Below are positions 38,529 to 48,052 of a stretch of 64,000 bases of DNA, in pieces (position 1 is the first letter of the stretch; every line of letters starts with the position of its first letter). Where the stretch lies: contig JANQLM010000006.1 of NCBI GenBank assembly GCA_028280635.1, positions 21,214 through 85,213 on the forward strand, read 5' to 3'. The position numbers and the translations under genes were made by a program. The notes beneath the pieces were generated by a model that was not told the DNA's origin, made no database searches, and saw only the letters and a list, made by a program, of their open reading frames with translations. The stretch comes from Halieaceae bacterium. GTDB lineage: Bacteria > Pseudomonadota > Gammaproteobacteria > Pseudomonadales > Halieaceae.

Positions 38529-41149
38529 CTTCCCAACCGTCAGGGGTTCCTGAACGCACAGAAGCCAACATGACCAGGGCTTCGAACAGCCTCCCCAACT
38601 GGCTTCCCCTGCTGCTTGCCACCCTGGGATTGCTGGCATTCCTGATGTTCACCTATGGAGAGTTCATCTTCGGGGATAAGTTCTACATCTACACCATGGC
38701 CGGCGTCGGCGGCGACAATTACCGCTCCTACTTGCCGGCCCTGGTGTTCTTCCGCGACTGGCTGGGAGACCCGTCGTTCTATTCGCTGGAAATAGGCGCC
38801 GGCGACTCGGTCTTTGTATGGATTCATTTACTGCTCGACCCATTCAACTGGCCATCGTTCGCCCTGTCGGAAGCGGGTATTGCAAACGGTCTTATCTACG
38901 CACAGCTGCTTCGACATATTGCCGTTCTGTGCTTTTCCTACCTGTGGTTGCGAGAACTGAAGTATGGCCGGCTGCCCGCACTGGCCGGAGCCCTGTCCCT
39001 GGCTCTGACGCCGGCCCTGATATCGCCGCACAACCACTTTGTCAGCTTCTTTGTATTCGTGTCGCTCTACCTTTACGGATTGGAACGTTGGTTGACCAGC
39101 CGCAAGGGAGCGGTGCTGGCCCTGGCCCTGGCGATCATTGCCATGGGGAGCGTTTATCTCCTCTACAAGCTGGCGATCTTCAGTGCCGCCTATCTAACGG
39201 TTCGTGCCATCGCCGAACGCAAGGCGGCGTCAGTGTTCCTGCGAGACGCACTGGGCCTGCTATCAGTCTCTATCTGCCTTGTATTGCTCTTGGCCCCGCT
39301 GGTTCTGACCATGCTGGAGCTTATTGCAGACAGTTCCCGCACCGAATCACGCTTCGTCAGCCCTCGATTCCTGTTCGAATGGGTCAACATCACGCCCATG
39401 CATACCTCGATAATGGGAGTCGGCCCGGTCGCCGTGCTGGCGCTGCCCGGCCTCATCGTCGAAAATCGCTGGCGATTGCTGGCGGCTACGATTGCCGCCA
39501 CCCTGTTCCTGCTCTTCGCAATGAATGTGTGGTTTTTGTCCGCCACGACCGGATTCGCCAAACCCGAGGAGTTCTATGTGAACTTCCTCTATGCAATACC
39601 CGTCGCGCTGGGCATAACACACACCTTGCAGCACGCTCGCGAGATCACATCGCCTATACCTGGCGTGGTTTTCCTTGTACTGGGTGCGCTGCTACTGGCC
39701 TTGAATTGGCAGACCGGCCCGCTGTTCTATATTGGTGCCGGTGCCCTGGTCGCGGGCGGCGTACTGCTGCTATCCAGGTCGCTGCCTGACCACGCCGGCT
39801 TGGCGGCACTGATCATCGTTGCGACGGTACAGGCGTATTGGCTGCATGCGAGATTGCACGAGCAAACGAGCAACTGGCCGATGCTCAATAAGGCCGCTCT
39901 TGCGGAGGGGGGCACTCTACAAACACTAAGAGCTCTCAGCCAGCAGCGGCGCCAGGAACCCGGTAGCAATGAGCTGAACCGGCTGAAAAAAACCTTTACG
40001 CTCGCTGGCCTGAATGACTCCATGCTCCTTTCCTACAACGGGCTGGAGATGCAGGCATCGCTGCTAAATCCTGCTTATCAGAAGTTTTCCGAGAACTACA
40101 TTACCACTCAGCAGACCTTTATCCAGGTTAGCAACAGCACTCCTCAGCCCTGGCTGGATAAATTCATGGGTGTGTCACAGCTCCACACACACGGCAGACT
40201 GGCGCCACTGCCCGGCTACCAGGCTAAAGCCAGGTACGGTGAGCTGTGGGTGTACGACGTCAGCGATAGCAAAGCGCTGGGCATCTTCCTGTCCCGTCAG
40301 GTGGATGCGGCCACTTACGCGTCCCTGGACCAGCGGCAACGGCAGTGGCAGCTGCTCAACGCGGTGATGTATGAGGGCGAGCTGGCTGGCGTGCCCAAGC
40401 TCGGCGCCGAGGACGTCCCGGATCTGAGCGCGCACCAGGCGAAGCAAATTCCGTCGAATTGGCGGCTGCTGGATTCATCGCCGGCACAGTCAAGGTATCG
40501 CATTGACATACCTCCCGCTGAAGGGAAGGCGCTCAGGTTTGTGCAGCTGCAATTTGCCACGACCGGCCAGCGATTCCTGAAGATTTTTGGCACAACGCCT
40601 GATGGCCAGCAAGTCGACCTGATATCACACCTTCTCGCAGTCTCCCGGGACGCGACGAAGCGCCCGGTTATGCTGCGACCCGTGAAAGAGCTGGTGCTGG
40701 ATGTGCAGCCGATCGCTGTGAGTAGTATTCTCCTGGCCATCGCCGGGAGCGGCCACGAGACGGTGCAGAATATTGCGACCTACGCCTATCTGCCGCCGGC
40801 TGTCGAAGAGTACCAACTGCCCGAGCCACAGGTTGCGGACGTGGAGCTGTCAATGCTCAGGCCGCACCACATACGAGGCCGGCTGAGAGCCGATACTGCA
40901 GGGGTACTGGTGCTGCAGTTACCCTGGAGCTCAGGTTGGTCAGCAACTGTTGATGGGGCGTCCCGGGAGCTTCTCAAGGTAAATCACGGACTCATGGGAT
41001 TGCACTTCGGTGATAAGGGCAGCTACGAGGTCGAGCTCAACTTCAAGCCGCGTCACTGGAGTCTTGGCTTACTGCTGTCCCCGCTAGGTATTGTTGGTTT
41101 GATAGCGTGGTTTTTCTTTACAGGACCGGGAAGAGTGAGCACAACATGA
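38525..41149 (+). CDS. YfhO-like large membrane protein (putative GT-C glycosyltransferase)
   Basis: 874 aa from the ATG overlapping the methyltransferase stop. Ten or more hydrophobic helices fill residues about 25-440, followed by a long extracytoplasmic beta-rich domain and a final C-terminal helix (LGLLLSPLGIVGLIAWFFF). The N-terminal FIFGDKFYIYTMAGVGGDNYRSYLP with an early acidic pair and the C-terminal WSSGWSATVDG fit YfhO family proteins. In Firmicutes YfhO works with a CsbB-type GT2 and a small flippase to glycosylate surface polymers; here the next gene is a CsbB/GtrB-like GT2. Confidence 0.78.
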   Translation: MTSQPSGVPERTEANMTRASNSLPNWLPLLLATLGLLAFLMFTYGEFIFGDKFYIYTMAGVGGDNYRSYLPALVFFRDWLGDPSFYSLEIGAGDSVFVWIHLLLDPFNWPSFALSEAGIANGLIYAQLLRHIAVLCFSYLWLRELKYGRLPALAGALSLALTPALISPHNHFVSFFVFVSLYLYGLERWLTSRKGAVLALALAIIAMGSVYLLYKLAIFSAAYLTVRAIAERKAASVFLRDALGLLSVSICLVLLLAPLVLTMLELIADSSRTESRFVSPRFLFEWVNITPMHTSIMGVGPVAVLALPGLIVENRWRLLAATIAATLFLLFAMNVWFLSATTGFAKPEEFYVNFLYAIPVALGITHTLQHAREITSPIPGVVFLVLGALLLALNWQTGPLFYIGAGALVAGGVLLLSRSLPDHAGLAALIIVATVQAYWLHARLHEQTSNWPMLNKAALAEGGTLQTLRALSQQRRQEPGSNELNRLKKTFTLAGLNDSMLLSYNGLEMQASLLNPAYQKFSENYITTQQTFIQVSNSTPQPWLDKFMGVSQLHTHGRLAPLPGYQAKARYGELWVYDVSDSKALGIFLSRQVDAATYASLDQRQRQWQLLNAVMYEGELAGVPKLGAEDVPDLSAHQAKQIPSNWRLLDSSPAQSRYRIDIPPAEGKALRFVQLQFATTGQRFLKIFGTTPDGQQVDLISHLLAVSRDATKRPVMLRPVKELVLDVQPIAVSSILLAIAGSGHETVQNIATYAYLPPAVEEYQLPEPQVADVELSMLRPHHIRGRLRADTAGVLVLQLPWSSGWSATVDGASRELLKVNHGLMGLHFGDKGSYEVELNFKPRHWSLGLLLSPLGIVGLIAWFFFTGPGRVSTT

Positions 41150-42126
41150 AACTCTCTATTGTCTCTACCTTGTATTTTTCTTCCCCTTACATCGCCGAGT
41201 TCGTTGAGCGCTGTAAAGCAGCAGCGTATCAACTCGTGCAGGACGACTACGAGATCATCCTGGTCAACGATGGCTCTCCCGATGACAGCCTTGACGTCGC
41301 GATTGCATTGACAGGAAACATGCCCAAGCTGCGGGTCATCAATCTGTCCAGGAATTTTGGTCATCATCGGGCGATGATGACCGGCTTGAGCTATGCGGAG
41401 GGTGACAAGGTGTTTCTCCTGGATAGCGATCTGGAAGAAGAGCCCGAGCTTCTCACCGAGTTTGCGCGGGTGATGGAGGCAGAGTCAGCGGATTGTACCT
41501 TCGGTGTGCAGGAACATCGGCGCGGCAACTGGTGGGAACGTTTTTCAGGAAACCTCTTCTACCGCCTGTTCAACTTTTTGACGGGTTTCCAGTTTCCGCG
41601 CAATGTGGTCACGGCAAGACTTATGACAAGGCGCTTTGTTCAGTCCTTGCTCGAGCATCGCGAGCGAGAGCTGTCTATCGGAGGCCTGTACTACATCACC
41701 GGATACAATCAGGTCCCGCTGCCGATAAAGAAGCACAATACCAGCGAAACCACGTATCACATCTGGCGTAAGCTCAGCGTCTTCGTGAACTCAATCGTGT
41801 CTTTCAGCAGCAAACCGCTAATCTACGTATTTTTCTCAGGGATTGCGGTCAGCTTTTTTGCATTTGCTTACGTGATATACACCCTGATTCTTTCGATTTT
41901 TTTCGCCTCGCCACCCACTGGGTGGACCTCGCTGATGATCTCAGTGTGGGTGCTGGGCGGGCTGATTATTTCAAGCATTGGGGTAGTCGGCATATACATT
42001 TCCAAGATCTACGAAGAGTCCAAGCAGCGGCCCTACTCAATCGTTGAGGGAGTCTATGGACAGCGCACCGAGCAGCATCCAGATAAGCGCTACGGCTCTG
42101 GTGAGCAGAGGAGTACAAATGACTGA
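41146..42126 (+). CDS. Polyprenyl-phosphate glycosyltransferase (GT2, GtrB/CsbB/DPM1-like)
   Basis: 326 aa. GT-A domain: LSIVSTLYFSSPYIAEFV, IILVNDGSPDDSL, LSRNFGHHRAMMTGL, and DSDLEEEPELL (DxD). Two C-terminal transmembrane helices (IYVFFSGIAVSFFAFAYVI and LMISVWVLGGLIISSIGVVG), then YISKIYEESKQRP, the hallmark of Und-P glucosyl-type transferases. It loads one sugar onto polyprenyl phosphate on the cytoplasmic face. Starts by ATGA overlap with the YfhO-like gene. Base composition looks more AT-rich than its neighbours. Confidence 0.9.
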   Translation: MKLSIVSTLYFSSPYIAEFVERCKAAAYQLVQDDYEIILVNDGSPDDSLDVAIALTGNMPKLRVINLSRNFGHHRAMMTGLSYAEGDKVFLLDSDLEEEPELLTEFARVMEAESADCTFGVQEHRRGNWWERFSGNLFYRLFNFLTGFQFPRNVVTARLMTRRFVQSLLEHRERELSIGGLYYITGYNQVPLPIKKHNTSETTYHIWRKLSVFVNSIVSFSSKPLIYVFFSGIAVSFFAFAYVIYTLILSIFFASPPTGWTSLMISVWVLGGLIISSIGVVGIYISKIYEESKQRPYSIVEGVYGQRTEQHPDKRYGSGEQRSTND

Positions 42127-43249
42127 TGCCCCATTGAAGATAGCGTTTGTCGGCGGGGGTATGAACTCGGCGGTGGGCAACGCCCATCGTATTGCTGCGC
42201 AGATGGATGGTGAGTTTCAACTGGTTGCCGGCTGTTTCAGCCGCCACGAGGACGTAAACCGGGCTACCGCCAGCGCCTGGGGGGTCGCCGGAGATCGCTG
42301 CTACCCTGACTGGCAGAGCCTGCTGGAGACAGAGGCGGGCGCGCTGGATGCGATCGTCGCCCTCACGCCAACACCACATCACGGAGAACTGCTGTCAGCA
42401 GCCATACGGTCGGGTTTCAGCATCATCTGCGAAAAGTCCATGGCAACTACATCCGCTGAGGCCGGGCGCTTGCTGGCGCTTAGCGACTCGCAGGACACGT
42501 TTCTCGCAGTGACATTCAACTACACCGGTTATCCCATGGTGCGCGAGATGCGCCACCTGATTGAGACGGGAGAGCTTGGGCGAATCACGCACATCCAGGT
42601 GGAGATGCCGCAGGAAGGCTTTGCCCGGCTCGACGCGGAAGGCAATCCGCCTCGGCCCCAGGCCTGGCGACGGCAGGATGGCCAAATACCGACTCTGTCA
42701 CTGGACCTTGGCGTACATACCAATCACCTCGTGGAATTCCTGACCGGAATGAAGCCGTTCGAAGCCTGCGCTATGAGCGGCTCTTTTGGCCTTGTCCCCG
42801 ACGTCATCGATAACACCATGGCACTTATTCGCTATGGCGACGACGTGATGTGCCACATGTGGATAAGCAAAGTCTCCCTGGGTTACAGCAACGGACTAAG
42901 GATAAGAGTGTTTGGTGATGAAGGCAGCGCCGAATGGCACCAGATGGAGCCGGAGTTCATCCGGCGCAGCGACAGGTATGGCAACAGCAGCCTACTGGAA
43001 CGCAGAGCTGCCTCAGGCGGACTGACCCTCGAACCCAGATACAATCGCTTCAAGGCCGGCCACCCGTCGGGCTTCATTGAGGCATTTGCCAATCACTACC
43101 AGGATCTGGCCCAGGCGCTGCGAGAGCACAAGCAGCGGGGGAGCTTTTCCAACCCGTTTGTCTTTGGGGCGAACGAGGCAAAAACAGGACTCTGCCTACT
43201 GGAGGCCATTCAACGATCGACCGCTTCGCGGTCATTTGAGTCTGTATGA
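42119..43249 (+). CDS. Gfo/Idh/MocA family sugar dehydrogenase
   Basis: 376 aa; the ATG with GAGGAG overlaps the GT2 end by 8 nt. Rossmann start IAFVGGGMNSAVGNAHRIAA, then IVALTPTPHHGELLSAAIRSG and the cofactor/catalytic EKSMATTSAEA (EKP-like motif with Ser for Pro). A C-terminal dimer/sugar domain with LDLGVHTNHLVEFLTGM (catalytic His region). Probably oxidises a sugar nucleotide, often to a keto sugar for later amination; the substrate is unknown. Confidence 0.85.
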   Translation: MTDAPLKIAFVGGGMNSAVGNAHRIAAQMDGEFQLVAGCFSRHEDVNRATASAWGVAGDRCYPDWQSLLETEAGALDAIVALTPTPHHGELLSAAIRSGFSIICEKSMATTSAEAGRLLALSDSQDTFLAVTFNYTGYPMVREMRHLIETGELGRITHIQVEMPQEGFARLDAEGNPPRPQAWRRQDGQIPTLSLDLGVHTNHLVEFLTGMKPFEACAMSGSFGLVPDVIDNTMALIRYGDDVMCHMWISKVSLGYSNGLRIRVFGDEGSAEWHQMEPEFIRRSDRYGNSSLLERRAASGGLTLEPRYNRFKAGHPSGFIEAFANHYQDLAQALREHKQRGSFSNPFVFGANEAKTGLCLLEAIQRSTASRSFESV

Positions 43250-44307
43250 CGCCGCTGCCACCCGAAGAATTCTGTCGGCGTTTTGACGCGGCGCCCGCAG
43301 AAAAGCGCTTTTTGTTTGGATGCAACCCCTATGCATCCACCCTCGCGCAGCACATCCATGTCAGCGGCATTGTTGACGACTTTTCGAAGGAGTCCACCTA
43401 TGCGGGCCTGCCGGTATTGCGGCTCTCTGAGCTGCCCGAGGATGCCCTGGTCGTGTCCTGCCTGCTGGGCAAGCCGCAAACAGGAAAGCGCGTACTCGAC
43501 GAAGCGGGCGTCACTCACCTGGACTTCTTCGGCTTTCACAGGTACTGCCGCGCGGACGTTCCCTTCGTAAGATTCTGGGGCGACTATCTCAACGAACTCG
43601 AGCAGCATGCGCAGTTTTACGATTGGCTCGAGGCAGCAATGAGCGACGCTGAGTCGAGAACAGTCTATCGAGCGATACAGCAGTTTCGTGAAACGGCGGA
43701 TATCAGTCACCTGGAGGGGTTCACAGAGCGCCAGGCGGAGCAATACTTCGAGGCATTTATCCCCTACCAGGGCCAGCACGAAGTCTTTGTCGATGTGGGT
43801 TGCTTCGACGGCTACACCAGCCTGGAATTTGCCCGTCACTGCCCGGACTATGGGGCCATACACGTGCTGGAGCCCAGCGCGTCCAACATGGCGGTCGTGA
43901 GAGAACGGCTGGCTGGCCTCCGTGACGTTGTGTTCCACGAACTCGGCGCATCGGACCAGCCGGGAATCGTTCAGTTTGATTCGAGCGGATCGACCTCATC
44001 CATCACAGATTCAGGCGCTGAAACTGTTCAGGTCGATGCCATCGACAATCTCATCCAGGGGCCTGCAAGCTTCATCAAGATTGACGTGGAAGGTGAGGAA
44101 ATGAGCGTGTTGCGAGGCGCTCGTAGACTGATCGAGCAGCATGCCCCAAAGCTTGCGGTCTGCGTGTATCACCGCACCAGTGATTTCCGGGAGATTCCGG
44201 AGTACATCCTGTCGATACGCGAAGACTACGACATCTACCTTCGCCACTATACCGAGGGCGTGGTTGAGACCGTCATGTTTTTCATCCCCAGACAGACCCA
44301 ACGGTGA
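43246..44307 (+). CDS. FkbM family methyltransferase
   Basis: 353 aa. The N-terminal 120 residues look like a nucleotide-binding-like lead domain (FLFGCNPYASTLAQHI ... VVSCLLGKPQTG) often seen in FkbM proteins of glycan clusters. FkbM methyltransferase core: VFVDVGCFDGYTSLEFA (SAM motif I), HVLEPSASNM, VQVDAIDNL, and FIKIDVEGEEMSVLRGARRLI, the diagnostic FkbM end. Start overlaps the previous stop (ATGA). O-methylation of a sugar is the likely reaction. Confidence 0.88.
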   Translation: MTPLPPEEFCRRFDAAPAEKRFLFGCNPYASTLAQHIHVSGIVDDFSKESTYAGLPVLRLSELPEDALVVSCLLGKPQTGKRVLDEAGVTHLDFFGFHRYCRADVPFVRFWGDYLNELEQHAQFYDWLEAAMSDAESRTVYRAIQQFRETADISHLEGFTERQAEQYFEAFIPYQGQHEVFVDVGCFDGYTSLEFARHCPDYGAIHVLEPSASNMAVVRERLAGLRDVVFHELGASDQPGIVQFDSSGSTSSITDSGAETVQVDAIDNLIQGPASFIKIDVEGEEMSVLRGARRLIEQHAPKLAVCVYHRTSDFREIPEYILSIREDYDIYLRHYTEGVVETVMFFIPRQTQR

Positions 44308-45479
44308 ATACCCTTCTCTACCTGGGCGGCGGCCTTGCAGACAGGCCCATGATCAGCGCCGCAACTGCACTTGGCTTCAGAGTGGTGACAACCGGGAATC
44401 GGCCGGACGACCCCGGCCACGAGTTGGCTGATGCATATGTCAACGCCGACTTCTCCAGCCCCGAGGCCATGATCGCCGTGGCTCGGCGGGAAAACGCGAC
44501 CGCGGTCTGCGCCAGTTGCAATGATTTCGCAGCCATCTCTGCCGCTCACGTGGCTCACGCGCTGGAGTTGCCGGGGCACGATTCCCTCGACACCACGCTG
44601 AGGATTCACCACAAGGACCGTTTTCGCGATCTGCTGGCAGAGCTCGAGCTGCCGACACCCCGCGCTTTTACCCTCGGCCAGGACTCTGATCCGGCAGAGG
44701 CCCGGGAGCGGCTTCGGCTGCCGATTCTGGTGAAGCCCGTCGACCTGACGGGCGGCAAAGGCATTACCCGGGTGGAATCCTGGGATTCGCTGTCCTCGGC
44801 CGTGAATGAGGCCCGCAGCAATTCCAGGCTCGCCCAGCTCGTCCTGGAAGAGTTCATTGACGGGAGCCGTCACGGGATGACCTGTATGCTTCGGAACCAG
44901 GAGATAGCATTCAGTTTCCACGACGATGAACAGTACTTCCGGAATCCGTTTCTCGTATCCGGCGCCAGCTCACCCGGCCGCTCCAGCGAGGCTTGCAGGG
45001 AGGAACTCATAGCCGCCAGCGAGCGTATCGCACGGGAGCTTGAGCTGGTCGACGGCATCTTTCACATACAGTACATACAGAGTAGCGGCACTCCCTATAT
45101 CATTGAGATCTGCCGGCGCCCCCCCGGTGATCTTTATGTCGAGCTGGTATCGAGATCTGCAGGTATCGACTATGCAAAGTGGATTGTGAATGCCGCCTCA
45201 GGGCGGGGCACATCGGAGGTGCACCAGCCAACCCACACCACCCCCTACCTCCGCCATTGCGTGATGGCTGACGGCAATGGCCGCGTCCGCTCTATAGATA
45301 TTCACCCGGAATTTGAGGCCTGCCTGGCGAAAGCACACGCGCTTGGCGGGCCCGGCGACGTGGTATCTGATTACATGAAAGACAAACTGGGGATCCTCTT
45401 TTTTGCGTTCGATTCTGCTTCAATGATGCATGAATTGCTCGACAACATTGATCCTGTCACCGTCGGGATTGAACGTTGA
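44304..45479 (+). CDS. ATP-grasp domain ligase
   Basis: 391 aa with a GTG start overlapping the FkbM stop. N-terminal Rossmann-like preATP-grasp domain (LLYLGGGLADRPMISAATALG), KDRFRDLLAELELPTPRAF (PurT/CPS-like linker), ILVKPVDLTGGKGITRV (ATP loop), and LVLEEFIDGSRHGMT. The metal-binding end is IIEICRRPPGD, close to the usual NPR-type motif. ATP-grasp ligases join a carboxylate to an amine or thiol, here perhaps an amino acid to an amino sugar. The substrate cannot be read. Confidence 0.82.
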   Translation: MNTLLYLGGGLADRPMISAATALGFRVVTTGNRPDDPGHELADAYVNADFSSPEAMIAVARRENATAVCASCNDFAAISAAHVAHALELPGHDSLDTTLRIHHKDRFRDLLAELELPTPRAFTLGQDSDPAEARERLRLPILVKPVDLTGGKGITRVESWDSLSSAVNEARSNSRLAQLVLEEFIDGSRHGMTCMLRNQEIAFSFHDDEQYFRNPFLVSGASSPGRSSEACREELIAASERIARELELVDGIFHIQYIQSSGTPYIIEICRRPPGDLYVELVSRSAGIDYAKWIVNAASGRGTSEVHQPTHTTPYLRHCVMADGNGRVRSIDIHPEFEACLAKAHALGGPGDVVSDYMKDKLGILFFAFDSASMMHELLDNIDPVTVGIER

Positions 45480-45522
45480 GGGATTCGGGGCCGCCCAGCA
45501 GCTTTAGACACTGAATAAGACT

Positions 45523-46770
45523 ATGAATTGGCAACCATCCAGCTGGCGAAACAAGCCCGCTGCGCAGCAACCCGAATACGACGACACAGCTCGCCTGGGT
45601 GATGCCGAGGCGTCTCTGGGTCGAGCGCCCGCGCTGGTGGATGCAGCCGAGGTGGAAGACCTTGTTAACGCCCTGAAAGCTGCGGCAGATGGCGATCAAT
45701 TCATCCTCCACGCCGGAGACTGCGCAGAGAGTTTTGAAGACTGCCACCCGGAAGCAGTGCTGCGAAACCAGATTGCGTTGCACGTCACGGCCATCGCCAT
45801 AGAACGTCATCTCGGGACGCCAGTCACCGTGCTGGCACGAATGGCAGGGCAGTTTGCCAAACCCAGATCCAGTGAATACGAGACCCTGGGCAGTCTGACA
45901 CTTCCCGCCTATCGCGGCGATATTATCAACGACCATGAGTTTGACGAGGACAAGCGCAGGCCCTGCCCGGACCGTATGCTACGGGCCTATGACTGCGCCA
46001 AAGCCACGCTGTCACTGTTGAGCGAGGAAAAAAGCGCCGATGCGATACTGAGATCCCTTGGCGCACAGCCCCCTGATCTGCCGGGAGTTAGCCTGGAGTG
46101 GCTGGCGACGGAGCTCGCCAAGCGCCGCGACAGGACCTATGTCTCCCATGAAGCCCTGCTCCTGAACTATGAAGAGGCATTGACGCGACAAGCTGCTTCG
46201 GGGCTGGCATACCACGCCGGATCAGCTCATCTTCTTTGGGTCGGTGACCGAACCCGGCAGCTGGACCACGCGCACCTGGAATACTTATCGGGCATCGAGA
46301 ATCCCGTCGGCGTGAAGCTGGGCCCATCAGCATCTGCTGACGAGCTGCTGTCCATATGCGCCAAGCTTAATCCTGACAACAGGGCGGGCAGGCTTGTATT
46401 GATCACCCGACTCGGCGTCAGACAGGTAGAGCAAGTACTTCCAGGACTGATAGAGGCCATTGTAGGAGAAGGCTGTTCAGTAAACTGGTTCTGCGATCCC
46501 ATGCACGGCAATACACAAAAAGACGAGCACGGCGAAAAGACCAGGTTCATCGGGGAACTGGCAGGTGAGCTGGAAGCAACAGCGCGCATCCACTGTGAAT
46601 TCGGAACGACCTTGTCAGGGGTTCATTTGGAGATGACGGGGGCCGACGTGCTTGAATGCGTGGCCAGTGCAGCGGAGCTGCCCGGAAACTATGTGTCCAA
46701 ATGCGATCCGCGGCTTAATCTATCCCAGGCCTTGCACCTGGTCGAAGCGCTTCGCCGGGCTGACCCTTAA
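45523..46770 (+). CDS. Class II DAHP synthase, short form
   Basis: 415 aa. Class II (plant/AroH-II) motifs: LHAGDCAESFEDC, ARMAGQFAKPRS, YVSHEALLLNYEEALTR, HLLWVGDRTRQLDHAHLEYL, GVKLGPSA, CDPMHGNTQKDEHGEKTR, GTTLSGVHLEMTGADVLEC and CDPRLNLSQAL; metal and substrate residues look intact. It condenses PEP with erythrose 4-phosphate or a relative. Primary-metabolism members are about 445-460 aa; shorter PhzC-like forms belong to secondary metabolism. Last gene of the + strand glycan operon. Confidence 0.9.
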   Translation: MNWQPSSWRNKPAAQQPEYDDTARLGDAEASLGRAPALVDAAEVEDLVNALKAAADGDQFILHAGDCAESFEDCHPEAVLRNQIALHVTAIAIERHLGTPVTVLARMAGQFAKPRSSEYETLGSLTLPAYRGDIINDHEFDEDKRRPCPDRMLRAYDCAKATLSLLSEEKSADAILRSLGAQPPDLPGVSLEWLATELAKRRDRTYVSHEALLLNYEEALTRQAASGLAYHAGSAHLLWVGDRTRQLDHAHLEYLSGIENPVGVKLGPSASADELLSICAKLNPDNRAGRLVLITRLGVRQVEQVLPGLIEAIVGEGCSVNWFCDPMHGNTQKDEHGEKTRFIGELAGELEATARIHCEFGTTLSGVHLEMTGADVLECVASAAELPGNYVSKCDPRLNLSQALHLVEALRRADP

Positions 46771-47930
46771 ACGTTCAGCGCCTCCAGGCTCGCTTCAAAG
46801 TGCGAGAGTATTTCGTCCTGCACGTCCTTCACACCAGGGTACATAGGGAGGCGAAGCAGCCTGGCGGATCTATCCTCGGTAACGGCCAACTGTCCACCGC
46901 TTCTGCAATACCGTTGACCCGCCGGAGAAAGGTGAAGAGGCACGTAATGAAACGGGGTGGTGACATTCCTTTTGCGCATTTCCTGTATCAGGCTGTCCCT
47001 GGTCTCAGCGGACGGCGCGAGCACGTAATAAAGGTGTGCATTGTGTTGAACGTTTTCCGGGATCTTGGGTAGCTCGAGACCGAACCTGTCAGCCAGACTC
47101 TCAGCGGCCGAAGCATAGCGCTGCCAGGCTTCCAGGCGCTCAGATTGAATGGCACCGATTTCATCGAGTTGAGCCCCCAGAAATGCAGCGATCAGTTCTC
47201 CCGGAATGTACGAGGACCCGACGTCCATCCAGGTGTACTTATCCACCAGGCCACGGAAGAAATTCTTGCGATTTGTCCCCTTCTCTCGAATTATCTCCGC
47301 CTGCTGCAAAAACTTTTCGTCATTGACGCCGAGGCAGCCGCCCTCGCCTGACATGATGTTCTTGGTTTCGTGGAAGCTGAAGCAGGATAGAGCGCCAAAG
47401 CTTCCCGCCGGCCGCCCCTCGTAGGTCGAGGTGAGCGCCTGGGCGGCGTCTTCTATCACTTCCAGACCGTGTCTCTCAGCGATACGAAGGATCTCTCGCA
47501 TCTCACAGACCACGCCCGCATAGTGAACCACCATGATGGCCCGGGTCTTCTCGGTGATCGCCTGCTCCACAAGCGACTCATCAATATTCAGGGTGTCGGG
47601 CCGTATATCAACAAACACGGGGGTGGCCCCACGGAGCACTACCGCATTGGCCGTGGAGACAAAAGTGAATGAAGGCATGATCACTTCATCGCCGGGACCG
47701 AGGCCCAGCAACAGTGCCGACATTTCCAGCGCCGCCGTGCAGGAGTGGGTTAACAGCGCGTCACCGCAGCCAATCAGACCCCTGAGTTTGGATTCACATG
47801 AGCGCGTAAATACGCCGTCGCCAGCGAGCTGGCCATTTTTGATCGCCGAGAGAATATTGTCTGTCTCCCGGCCCGAGAGCACGGGTTTGTTGAAGGGAAT
47901 ATGTTCAGGCGTAGTTTCTGTGTCTTTCAC
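46767..47930 (-). CDS. wecE: WecE-like sugar aminotransferase (DegT/DnrJ/EryC1)
   Basis: 387 aa PLP enzyme. IPFNKPVLSGRE start, LLTHSCTAALEMSALLL, GDEVIMPSFTFVSTANA, FVDIRPDTLNID, VIEDAAQAL (PLP-ring Asp161) and the Schiff-base Lys190 in SFHETKNIMSGEGG, which is the specific WecE/RffA signature. E. coli WecE aminates dTDP-4-keto-6-deoxyglucose to dTDP-Fuc4N. The Rml/Rff genes for that precursor are not here. Its stop overlaps the DAHP synthase stop by 4 nt, so the two genes are convergent. Confidence 0.9.
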   Translation of the reverse strand: MKDTETTPEHIPFNKPVLSGRETDNILSAIKNGQLAGDGVFTRSCESKLRGLIGCGDALLTHSCTAALEMSALLLGLGPGDEVIMPSFTFVSTANAVVLRGATPVFVDIRPDTLNIDESLVEQAITEKTRAIMVVHYAGVVCEMREILRIAERHGLEVIEDAAQALTSTYEGRPAGSFGALSCFSFHETKNIMSGEGGCLGVNDEKFLQQAEIIREKGTNRKNFFRGLVDKYTWMDVGSSYIPGELIAAFLGAQLDEIGAIQSERLEAWQRYASAAESLADRFGLELPKIPENVQHNAHLYYVLAPSAETRDSLIQEMRKRNVTTPFHYVPLHLSPAGQRYCRSGGQLAVTEDRSARLLRLPMYPGVKDVQDEILSHFEASLEALNV

Positions 47931-48052
47931 GGCGTTCGGTCATCCGGGTGAGGCGGTGCGCGCGGCGTGAGCACCGACAGTCCGATTCCAGCGGCTCACA
48001 CGCGACTGGGAGAATAGCTAAAGCTTGCTGGATTCGTCCCTGTGCTGAAAAG

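Noticed and set aside
42119..47930. Aminoshikimate/AHBA-type antibiotic precursor pathway (dehydrogenase, DegT enzyme, class II DAHPS)
   Set aside because: The aminotransferase carries the WecE/RffA signature rather than AHBA synthase features, and no kanosamine kinase or other pathway genes are present.
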